From Escarpia spicata (taxonomy: Eukaryota > Annelida > Polychaeta > Sabellida > Siboglinidae), in contig OZ023214.1 in assembly GCA_963995525.1 (NCBI GenBank), positions 14,971,260-15,035,259 on the forward strand: DNA of 64,000 bases, in the 5' to 3' direction. This document shows positions 1 to 9,128 of the stretch, piece after piece. Both the position numbers and the translations under genes were made by a program. How positions within the stretch are numbered: the first letter of the stretch is position 1; the number at the start of each line of letters is the position of its first letter. Below the pieces are notes generated by a model. That model had not been told where the DNA came from. It did not search any database and saw only the letters and a list, made by a program, of their open reading frames with translations.

Positions 1-327
1 TGTAACATGCAAAACATCTATTTGGGGTAAGACCACATTCAGGATCCGTCCGCCGAAAAAAAGTGCACTTAAAATACCATTATGCTGTGATATGCATACA
101 TTTTGTTCGAACACTTTGACATGGTACATGTTTGTCTCGTGAGTACTGAATGTACTGCTGCTTTAGACAAGATAAAACATCAAATGGGGATGAGTTTTCA
201 CACCTATAACTTACGTAATATGTTCTTGTAACTTACGTGACGGAGATAAAACGGTAACATGCATTCCCATTTGTGGTTAATCTAGTTATGTGTGTAGCTT
301 GATATCAGTCTAGCCTTCGTGAAGATT
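1..327 (+). repeat. Monomer class A (327 bp)
   Basis: Class A has 22 copies and is the only 327-bp class, through one extra A in the A-run after cgccg. Other marks are ttcaggatccg, accattatg, catacatt and ggtacatg. An A monomer follows every one of the 16 Ct monomers. Copies at 12061, 17276 and 21513 share cttatgtaat. Copies at 2608 and 9454 carry the ggatataaaa end otherwise found only in Ct. Confidence 0.95.
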
Positions 328-653
328 TGTAACATGCAAAACATCTATTTGGGGTAAGACCACATTAAAGATCCGTCCGCCGATAAAAGTGCACTTAAAA
401 TACCGTTATGCTGTGATATGCATAAATTTTGTTCGAACACTTTGACATGGGACATGTTTGTCTCGTGAGTACTGAATGTACTGCTGCTTTAGACAAGATG
501 AAACATCAAATGGGGATGAGTTTTCACACCTATAACTTACGTAATATGTTCTTGTAACTTACGTGACGGAGATAAAACGGTAACATGCATTCCCATTTGT
601 GGTTAATCTAGTTATGTGTATAGATTGATATCAGTCTAGCCTTCGTGAAGATT
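328..653 (+). repeat. Monomer class B (326 bp, BamHI site lost)
   Basis: Class B has about 21 copies. It is marked by attaaagatcc, cgataaaag and gatgaaac. The change in the GGATCC region removes the BamHI site, so a BamHI digest would leave a dimer-sized fragment at each B monomer. B usually follows A. This copy has its own variant, gtgtatagattg near its end. Confidence 0.95.
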
Positions 654-978
654 TTTAACATGCTGAACATCTATTTGGGGTAAGACCACATTCAGGATCC
701 CTCCGCCGAAAAAAGTGCACTTAAAATACCGTTTTCTGTTATATGTATTAATTTGGTTCGAACACTTTGACATGGGACATGTTTGTCTCGTGAGTACTGA
801 ATGTACTGCTGCTTTAGACAAGATAAAACATCAAATGGGGATGAGTTTTCACACCTATAACTTACGTAATATGTTCTTGTAACTTACGTGACGGAGATAA
901 AACGGTAACATGCATTCCCATTTGTGGTTAATCTAGTTATGTGTGTAGCTGGATATCAGTCTAGCCTTCGTGAAGATT
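654..978 (+). repeat. Monomer class C (325 bp)
   Basis: The C family (49 copies in three subtypes) is the most divergent long-standing class. It has catgctgaac, ttcaggatccctccgcc, and a rewritten segment around monomer positions 78-104 (gttttctgttatatg, then taatttggttcg) that is one base shorter. The 1-base loss opens a 61-codon minus-strand frame beginning with TTG, treated here as a non-gene. The copies at 654, 3588 and 10107 share tttaac at the monomer start. Confidence 0.95.
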
Positions 979-1304
979 TGTAACATGCAAAACATCTATT
1001 TGGGGTAAGACCACATCTAGGATCCGTCCGCCGAAAAAAGTGCACTTAAAATACCGTTATGCTGTGATATGCATAAATTTTGTTCGAACACTTTGACATG
1101 GGACATGTTTGTCTCGTGAGTACTGAATGTACTGCTGCTTTAGACAAGATAAAACATCAAATGGGGATGAGTTTTCACACCTATAACTTACGTAATATGT
1201 TCTTGTAACTTACGTGACGGAGATAAAACGGTAACATGCATTCCCATTTGTGGTTAATCTAGTTATGTGTGTAGCTTGATATCAGTCTAGCCTTCGTGAA
1301 GATT
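979..1304 (+). repeat. Monomer class D (326 bp)
   Basis: D is marked by catctaggatcc, with cataaatt and gataaaac. There are seven copies: 979, 3913, 6195, 10432, 12714, 17929 and 22166. The monomer before each ends gctggatatc instead of cttgatatc, whether it is a C or a B, so the D unit and the preceding junction travel together. D is not seen after 22.5 kb. Confidence 0.93.
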
Positions 1305-1363
1305 TGTAACATGCAAAACATCTATTTGGGGTAAGACCACATTAAGGATCCGTCCGCCGAAAA

Positions 1364-1373
1364 AAGTGCACTT
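1364..1373. other. 10-bp perfect palindrome AAGTGCACTT
   Basis: This lies at monomer positions 60-69 of the reference unit at 1305 and is present in most monomers. It is lost in Cn (gtgcaatt), shortened in H and H/I monomers (atgtgcac), and damaged in K (gtgcacata). It is one of several short dyads in each monomer. Protein binding or hairpin formation cannot be shown from sequence alone. Confidence 0.6.
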
Positions 1374-1406
1374 AAAATACCGTTATGCTGTGATATGCAT
1401 AAATTT

Positions 1407-1416
1407 TGTTCGAACA
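1407..1416. other. 10-bp perfect palindrome TGTTCGAACA
   Basis: This is at monomer positions 103-112 of the unit at 1305. C-family and L monomers have ggttcgaac, which shortens it to 8 bp. Class I with tttttcgaac reduces it further. The core TTCGAA is kept in nearly every monomer except the three G monomers whose deletion is adjacent, where it also survives (ttcgaaactt). Confidence 0.6.
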
Positions 1417-1509
1417 CTTTGACATGGGACATGTTTGTCTCGTGAGTACTGAATGTACTGCTGCTTTAGACAAGATGAAACATCAAATGGGGATGAGTTT
1501 TCACACCTA

Positions 1510-1541
1510 TAACTTACGTAATATGTTCTTGTAACTTACGT
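1510..1541. other. Paired TAACTTACGT direct repeats, 22 bp apart
   Basis: TAACTTACGT occurs at monomer positions 206-215 and again at 228-237, start to start 22 bp, about two helical turns. The first copy overlaps the 8-bp palindrome TTACGTAA and the second runs into ACGTGAC, both ACGT-core sequences. The pair is retained in nearly all monomers. Exceptions I noted are ttatgtaat (12061, 17276, 21513), aactaacg (33245) and cttacttgac (31615). Confidence 0.6.
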
Positions 1542-1630
1542 GACGGAGATAAAACGGTAACATGCATTCCCATTTGTGGTTAATCTAGTTATGTGTGTAG
1601 CTTGATATCAGTCTAGCCTTCGTGAAGATT

Positions 1631-1956
1631 TGTAACATGCAAAACATCTATTTGGGGTAAGACCACATTAAGGATCCGTCCGCCGAAAAAAGTGCACTTA
1701 AAATACCGTTATGCTGTGATATGCATACATTTTGTTCGAACACTTTGACATGGGACATGTTTGTCTCGTGAGTACTGAATGTACTGCTGCTTTAGACAAG
1801 ATAAAACATCAAATGGGGATGAGTTTTCACACCTATAACTTACGTAATATGTTCTTGTAACTTACGTGACGGAGATAAAACGGTAACATGCATTCCCATT
1901 TGTGGTTAATCTAGTTATGTGTGTAGCTTGATATCAGTCTAGCCTTCGTGAAGATT
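1631..1956 (+). repeat. Monomer class F (326 bp)
   Basis: F is marked by attaaggatcc, catacatt and gataaaac. A subform with gatgaaac occurs at 6847, 13366, 18581 and 22818; the last three also share cacacttataac. Copies at 13692, 18907 and 23144 share ttgatatggg. These shared private variants link the three large HOR copies. Confidence 0.9.
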
Positions 1957-2282
1957 TGTAACATGCAAAACATCTATTTGGGGTAAGACCACATTAAGGA
2001 TCCGTCCGCCGAAAAAAGTGCACTTAAAATACCGTTATGCTGTGATATGCATAAATTTTGTTCGAACACTTTGACATGGGACATGTTTGTCTCGTGAGTA
2101 CTGAATGTACTGCTGCTTTAGACAAGATAAAACATCAAATGGGGATGAGTTTTCACACCTATAACTTACGTAATATGTTCTTGTAACTTACGTGACGGAG
2201 ATAAAACGGTACCATGCATTCCCATTTGTGGTTAATCTAGTTATGTGTGTAGATTGATATCAGTCTAGCCTTCGTGAAGATT
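1957..2282 (+). repeat. Monomer class G (326 bp)
   Basis: G is marked by attaaggatcc, cataaatt and gataaaac and is closest to a consensus form. Copies at 1957, 4891, 8803, 11410, 16625 and 20862 have ggtaccatg in place of ggtaacatg, creating a KpnI site (2208-2213 in this copy). No KpnI variant is seen after 21.2 kb. Copies at 31289, 37479, 46929, 49210 and 53444 share catgtatgtctc. Confidence 0.9.
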
Positions 2283-2607
2283 TGTAACATGCTGAACATC
2301 TATTTGGGGTAAGACCACATTCAGGATCCCTCCGCCGAAAAAAGTGCACTTAAAATACCGTTTTCTGTTATATGTATTAATTTGGTTCGAACACTTTGAC
2401 ATGGGACATGTTTGTCTCGTGAGTACTGAATGTACTGCTGCTTTAGACAAGATAAAACATCAAATGGGGATGAGTTTTCACACCTATAACTTACGTAATA
2501 TGTTCTTGTAACTTACGTGACGGATATAAAACGGTAACATGCATTCCCATTTGTGGTTAATCTAGTTATGTGTGTAGCTTGATATCAGTCTAGCCTTCGT
2601 GAAGATT
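2283..2607 (+). repeat. Monomer subtype Ct (325 bp, with TATAAAA)
   Basis: This is a C-family monomer in which the otherwise constant ggagataaaa reads ggatataaaa. There are 16 copies: 2283, 5217, 9129, 11736, 14344, 16951, 19559, 21188, 23796, 26403, 29986, 33896, 34873, 36502, 45626 and 47907. Each is followed by an A-class monomer, and most are preceded by a monomer ending tagattg rather than tagcttg. This makes Ct a natural phase marker for the HOR. Confidence 0.93.
2525..2531 (+). promoter_or_regulatory. TATA-box-like motif created in Ct monomers
   Basis: The usual ggagataaaa reads ggatataaaa in Ct, giving TATAAAA at monomer positions 243-249. The example here is in the Ct at 2283; a second is at 5459-5465. 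The motif is present in all 16 Ct monomers and in the A monomers at 2608 and 9454. A match this short can arise from one substitution by chance. No transcript or start site is shown by the sequence, so a promoter role is speculative. Confidence 0.2.
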
Positions 2608-2934
2608 TGTAACATGCAAAACATCTATTTGGGGTAAGACCACATTCAGGATCCGTCCGCCGAAAAAAAGTGCACTTAAAATACCATTATGCTGTGATAT
2701 GCATACATTTTGTTCGAACACTTTGACATGGTACATGTTTGTCTCGTGAGTACTGAATGTACTGCTGCTTTAGACAAGATAAAACATCAAATGGGGATGA
2801 GTTTTCACACCTATAACTTACGTAATATGTTCTTGTAACTTACGTGACGGATATAAAACGGTAACATGCATTCCCATTTGTGGTTAATCTAGTTATGTGT
2901 GTAGCTTGATATCAGTCTAGCCTTCGTGAAGATT
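2608..2934 (+). repeat. Extra A monomer with Ct-type 3' end
   Basis: A second A monomer lies between Ct (2283) and the A that starts the next HOR (2935). Its left part is class A and its right part has ggatataaaa, the Ct mark. It looks like the product of an unequal exchange between neighbouring Ct and A monomers. A similar monomer is at 9454. It extends the local repeat period from 2,607 to 2,934 bp. Confidence 0.88.
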
Positions 2935-5541
2935 TGTAACATGCAAAACATCTATTTGGGGTAAGACCACATTCAGGATCCGTCCGCCGAAAAAAAGTGC
3001 ACTTAAAATACCATTATGCTGTGATATGCATACATTTTGTTCGAACACTTTGACATGGTACATGTTTGTCTCGTGAGTACTGAATGTACTGCTGCTTTAG
3101 ACAAGATAAAACATCAAATGGGGATGAGTTTTCACACCTATAACTTACGTAATATGTTCTTGTAACTTACGTGACGGAGATAAAACGGTAACATGCATTC
3201 CCATTTGTGGTTAATCTAGTTATGTGTGTAGCTTGATATCAGTCTAGCCTTCGTGAAGATTTGTAACATGCAAAACATCTATTTGGGGTAAGACCACATT
3301 AAAGATCCGTCCGCCGATAAAAGTGCACTTAAAATACCGTTATGCTGTGATATGCATAAATTTTGTTCGAACACTTTGACATGGGACATGTTTGTCTCGT
3401 GAGTACTGAATGTACTGCTGCTTTAGACAAGATGAAACATCAAATGGGGATGAGTTTTCACACCTATAACTTACGTAATATGTTCTTGTAACTTACGTGA
3501 CGGAGATAAAACGGTAACATGCATTCCCATTTGTGTTTAATCTAGTTATGTGTGTAGATTGATATCAGTCTAGCCTTCGTGAAGATTTTTAACATGCTGA
3601 ACATCTATTTGGGGTAAGACCACATTCAGGATCCCTCCGCCGAAAAAAGTGCACTTAAAATACCGTTTTCTGTTATATGTATTAATTTGGTTCGAACACT
3701 TTGACATGGGACATGTTTGTCTCGTGAGTACTGAATGTACTGCTGCTTTAGACAAGATAAAACATCAAATGGGGATGAGTTTTCACACCTATAACTTACG
3801 TAATATGTTCTTGTAACTTACGTGACGGAGATAAAACGGTAACATGCATTCCCATTTGTGGTTAATCTAGTTATGTGTGTAGCTGGATATCAGTCTAGCC
3901 TTCGTGAAGATTTGTAACATGCAAAACATCTATTTGGGGTAAGACCACATCTAGGATCCGTCCGCCGAAAAAAGTGCACTTAAAATACCGTTATGCTGTG
4001 ATATGCATAAATTTTGTTCGAACACTTTGACATGGGACATGTTTGTCTCGTGAGTACTGAATGTACTGCTGCTTTAGACAAGATAAAACATCAAATGGGG
4101 ATGAGTTTTCACACCTATAACTTACGTAATATGTTCTTGTAACTTACGTGACGGAGATAAAACGGTAACATGCATTCCCATTTGTGGTTAATCTAGTTAT
4201 GTGTGTAGCTTGATATCAGTCTAGCCTTCGTGAAGATTTGTAACATGCAAAACATCTATTTGGGGTAAGACCACATTAAGGATCCGTCCGCCGAAAAAAG
4301 TGCACTTAAAATACCGTTATGCTGTGATATGCATAAATTTTGTTCGAACACTTTGACATGGGACATGTTTGTCTCGTGAGTACTGAATGTACTGCTGCTT
4401 TAGACAAGATGAAACATCAAATGGGGATGAGTTTTCACACCTATAACTTACGTAATATGTTCTTGTAACTTACGTGACGGAGATAAAACGGTAACATGCA
4501 TTCCCATTTGTGGTTAATCTAGTTATGTGTGTAGCTTGATATCAGTCTAGCCTTCGTGAAGATTTGTAACATGCAAAACATCTATTTGGGGTAAGACCAC
4601 ATTAAGGATCCGTCCGCCGAAAAAAGTGCACTTAAAATACCGTTATGCTGTGATATGCATACATTTTGTTCGAACACTTTGACATGGGACATGTTTGTCT
4701 CGTGAGTACTGAATGTACTGCTGCTTTAGACAAGATAAAACATCAAATGGGGATGAGTTTTCACACCTATAACTTACGTAATATGTTCTTGTAACTTACG
4801 TGACGGAGATAAAACGGTAACATGCATTCCCATTTGTGGTTAATCTAGTTATGTGTGTAGCTTGATATCAGTCTAGCCTTCGTGAAGATTTGTAACATGC
4901 AAAACATCTATTTGGGGTAAGACCACATTAAGGATCCGTCCGCCGAAAAAAGTGCACTTAAAATACCGTTATGCTGTGATATGCATAAATTTTGTTCGAA
5001 CACTTTGACATGGGACATGTTTGTCTCGTGAGTACTGAATGTACTGCTGCTTTAGACAAGATAAAACATCAAATGGGGATGAGTTTTCACACCTATAACT
5101 TACGTAATATGTTCTTGTAACTTACGTGACGGAGATAAAACGGTACCATGCATTCCCATTTGTGGTTAATCTAGTTATGTGTGTAGATTGATATCAGTCT
5201 AGCCTTCGTGAAGATTTGTAACATGCTGAACATCTATTTGGGGTAAGACCACATTCAGGATCCCTCCGCCGAAAAAAGTGCACTTAAAATACCGTTTTCT
5301 GTTATATGTATTAATTTGGTTCGAACACTTTGACATGGGACATGTTTGTCTCGTGAGTACTGAATGTACTGCTGCTTTAGACAAGATAAAACATCAAATG
5401 GGGATGAGTTTTCACACCTATAACTTACGTAATATGTTCTTGTAACTTACGTGACGGATATAAAACGGTAACATGCATTCCCATTTGTGGTTAATCTAGT
5501 TATGTGTGTAGCTTGATATCAGTCTAGCCTTCGTGAAGATT
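2935..5541 (+). repeat. 8-mer HOR, copy 2 (A B C D E F G Ct)
   Basis: This has the same class order and lengths as 1-2607, including tttaac at the start of C (3588), the KpnI variant in G (4891) and the TATAAAA change in Ct (5459-5465). Next-copy alignment starts at 5542 with a third A B pair. Confidence 0.93.
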
Positions 5542-8500
5542 TGTAACATGCAAAACATCTATTTGGGGTAAGACCACATTCAGGATCCGTCCGCCGAAAA
5601 AAAGTGCACTTAAAATACCATTATGCTGTGATATGCATACATTTTGTTCGAACACTTTGACATGGTACATGTTTGTCTCGTGAGTACTGAATGTACTGCT
5701 GCTTTAGACAAGATAAAACATCAAATGGGGATGAGTTTTCACACCTATAACTTACGTAATATGTTCTTGTAACTTACGTGACGGAGATAAAACGGTAACA
5801 TGCATTCCCATTTGTGGTTAATCTAGTTATGTGTGTAGCTTGATATCAGTCTAGCCTTCGTGAAGATTTGTAACATGCAAAACATCTATTTGGGGTAAGA
5901 CCACATTAAAGATCCGTCCGCCGATAAAAGTGCACTTAAAATACCGTTATGCTGTGATATGCATAAATTTTGTTCGAACACTTTGACATGGGACATGTTT
6001 GTCTCGTGAGTACTGAATGTACTGCTGCTTTAGACAAGATGAAACATCAAATGGGGATGAGTTTTCACACCTATAACTTACGTAATATGTTCTTGTAACT
6101 TACGTGACGGAGATAAAACGGTAACATGCATTCCCATTTGTGGTTAATCTAGTTATGTGTGTAGCTGGATATCAGTCTAGCCTTCGTGAAGATTTGTAAC
6201 ATGCAAAACATCTATTTGGGGTAAGACCACATCTAGGATCCGTCCGCCGAAAAAAGTGCACTTAAAATACCGTTATGCTGTGATATGCATAAATTTTGTT
6301 CGAACACTTTGACATGGGACATGTTTGTCTCGTGAGTACTGAATGTACTGCTGCTTTAGACAAGATAAAACATCAAATGGGGATGAGTTTTCACACCTAT
6401 AACTTACGTAATATGTTCTTGTAACTTACGTGACGGAGATAAAACGGTAACATGCATTCCCATTTGTGGTTAATCTAGTTATGTGTGTAGCTTGATATCA
6501 GTCTAGCCTTCGTGAAGATTTGTAACATGCAAAACATCTATTTGGGGTAAGACCACATTAAGGATCCGTCCGCCGAAAAAAGTGCACTTAAAATACCGTT
6601 ATGCTGTGATATGCATAAATTTTGTTCGAACACTTTGACATGGGACATGTTTGTCTCGTGAGTACTGAATGTACTGCTGCTTTAGACAAGATGAAACATC
6701 AAATGGGGATGAGTTTTCACACCTATAACTTACGTAATATGTTCTTGTAACTTACGTGACGGAGATAAAACGGTAACATGCATTCCCATTTGTGGTTAAT
6801 CTAGTTATGTGTGTAGCTTGATATCAGTCTAGCCTTCGTGAAGATTTGTAACATGCAAAACATCTATTTGGGGTAAGACCACATTAAGGATCCGTCCGCC
6901 GAAAAAAGTGCACTTAAAATACCGTTATGCTGTGATATGCATACATTTTGTTCGAACACTTTGACATGGGACATGTTTGTCTCGTGAGTACTGAATGTAC
7001 TGCTGCTTTAGACAAGATGAAACATCAAATGGGGATGAGTTTTCACACCTATAACTTACGTAATATGTTCTTGTAACTTACGTGACGGAGATAAAACGGT
7101 AACATGCATTCCCATTTGTGGTTAATCTAGTTATGTGTGTAGCTTGATATCAGTCTAGCCTTCGTGAAGATTTGTAACATGCAAAACATCTATTTGGGGT
7201 AAGACCACATTAAGGATCCGTCCGCCGAAAAAAGTGCACTTAAAATACCGTTATGCTGTGATATGCATAAATTTTGTTCGAACACTTTGACATGGGACAT
7301 GTTTGTCTCGTGAGTACTGAATGTACTGCTGCTTTAGACAAGATGAAACATCAAATGGGGATGAGTTTTCACACCTATAACTTACGTAATATGTTCTTGT
7401 AACTTACGTGACGGAGATAAAACGGTAACATGCATTCCCATTTGTGGTTAATCTAGTTATGTGTGTAGCTTGATATCAGTCTAGCCTTCGTGAAGATTTG
7501 TAACATGCAAAACATCTATTTGGGGTAAGACCACATTAAGGATCCGTCCGCCGAAAAAAGTGCACTTAAAATACCGTTATGCTGTGATATGCATACATTT
7601 TGTTCGAACACTTTGACATGGGACATGTTTGTCTCGTGAGTACTGAATGTACTGCTGCTTTAGACAAGATAAAACATCAAATGGGGATGAGTTTTCACAC
7701 CTATAACTTACGTAATATGTTCTTGTAACTTACGTGACGGAGATAAAACGGTAACATGCATTCCCATTTGTGGTTAATCTAGTTATGTGTGTAGCTTGAT
7801 ATCAGTCTAGCCTTCGTGAAGATTTGTAACATGCAAAACATCTATTTGGGGTAAGACCACATTAAGGATCCGTCCGCCGTAAAAAGTGCACTTAAAATAC
7901 CGTTATGCTGTGATATGCATAAATTTTGTTCGAACACTTTGACATGGGACATGTTTGTCTCGTGAGTACTGAATGTACTGCTGCTTTAGACAAGATAAAA
8001 CATCAAATGGGGATGAGTTTTCACACCTATAACTTACGTAATATGTTCTTGTAACTTACGTGACGGAGATAAAACGGTAACATGCATTCCCATTTGTGGT
8101 TAATCTAGTTATGTGTGTAGCTTGATATCAGTCTAGCCTTCGTGAAGATTTGTAACATGCAGAACATCTATTTGGGGTAAGACCACATTAAGGATCCGTC
8201 CGCCGAAAAAAGTGCACTTAAAATACCGTTATGCTGTGATATGCATAAATTTTGTTCGAACACTTTGACATGGGACATGTTTGTCTCGTGAATACTGAAT
8301 GTACTGCTGCTTTAGACAAGATGAAACATCAAATGGGGATGAGTTTTCACACCTATAACTTACGTAATATGTTCTTGTAACTTACGTGACGGAGATAAAA
8401 CGGTAACATGCATTCCCATTTGTGGTTAATCTAGTTATGTGTGTAGCTTGATATCAGTCTAGCCTTCGTGAAGATTTGTAACATGCAAAACATCTATTTG

Positions 8501-9128
8501 GGGTAAGACCACATTAAGGATCCGTCCGCCGAAAAAAGTGCACTTAAAATACCGTTATGCTGTGATATGCATACATTTTGTTCGAACACTTTGACATGGG
8601 ACATGTTTGTCTCGTGAGTACTGAATGTACTGCTGCTTTAGACAAGATAAAACATCAAATGGGGATGAGTTTTCACACCTATAACTTACGTAATATGTTC
8701 TTGTAACTTACGTGACGGAGATAAAACGGTAACATGCATTCCCATTTGTGGTTAATCTAGTTATGTGTGTAGCTTGATATCAGTCTAGCCTTCGTGAAGA
8801 TTTGTAACATGCAAAACATCTATTTGGGGTAAGACCACATTAAGGATCCGTCCGCCGAAAAAAGTGCACTTAAAATACCGTTATGCTGTGATATGCATAA
8901 ATTTTGTTCGAACACTTTGACATGGGACATGTTTGTCTCGTGAGTACTGAATGTACTGCTGCTTTAGACAAGATAAAACATCAAATGGGGATGAGTTTTC
9001 ACACCTATAACTTACGTAATATGTTCTTGTAACTTACGTGACGGAGATAAAACGGTACCATGCATTCCCATTTGTGGTTAATCTAGTTATGTGTGTAGAT
9101 TGATATCAGTCTAGCCTTCGTGAAGATT
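5542..9128 (+). repeat. Expanded 11-mer with repeated E-F-G blocks
   Basis: Class order is A B D E F E F G E F G. The C monomer expected between B and D is missing. The E-F(-G) segment occurs three times at 6521, 7173 and 8151. Singletons include cgccgtaaaaag (G at 7825) and atgcagaacatc plus gtgaatactg (E at 8151). The block reads as an 8-mer that lost C and gained internal E-F-G duplications. Confidence 0.87.

Larger units (their letters stand above)
1305..1630 (+). repeat. Monomer class E, used as reference unit (326 bp)
   Basis: This is a typical 326-bp unit used here for numbering inside a monomer. Its landmarks are GGATCC at 42-47, AAGTGCACTT at 60-69, TATGCATA at 90-97, TGTTCGAACA at 103-112, an AGTAC/GTACT stem at 141-155, TTACGTAA at 210-217, a second TAACTTACGT at 228-237, ATGCAT at 258-263 and TGATATCA at 299-306. 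Class E is marked by attaaggatcc, cataaatt and gatgaaac. Some copies (8151, 10758, 15973) share gtgaatactg in place of gtgagtactg. Confidence 0.95.
1..2607 (+). repeat. 8-mer HOR, copy 1 (A B C D E F G Ct)
   Basis: Eight monomers of distinct class make a 2,607-bp higher-order unit. The same order recurs from 2935. By eye I noted only two differences between the copies, both near the end of the B monomer (gtgtata against gtgtgta, and tgtggttaa against tgtgtttaa). Different monomers inside the unit differ from each other far more than the two HOR copies do, which is the defining HOR pattern. Confidence 0.93.

Noticed and set aside
748..768. RNA polymerase III B-box or tRNA T-arm (ggttcgaacac) in C-family monomers
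   Set aside because: Only a partial match to GGTTCGANTCC. I saw no A box at a suitable distance upstream, no tRNA fold and no T-run terminator. The same core is a palindrome found in nearly all monomers.
636..821. 49 identical-length 61-aa minus-strand open frames, possible small protein family
   Set aside because: Each starts with TTG, not ATG, lies wholly inside a tandem satellite monomer, has no recognisable domain, and exists only because the C family is one base shorter. Copies change with the DNA class, with no sign of codon-level constraint.
1620..1640. CENP-B box-like sequence at ccttcgtgaagattt
   Set aside because: It shares TTCG with the box, but the required downstream A and CGGG positions do not match on either strand.
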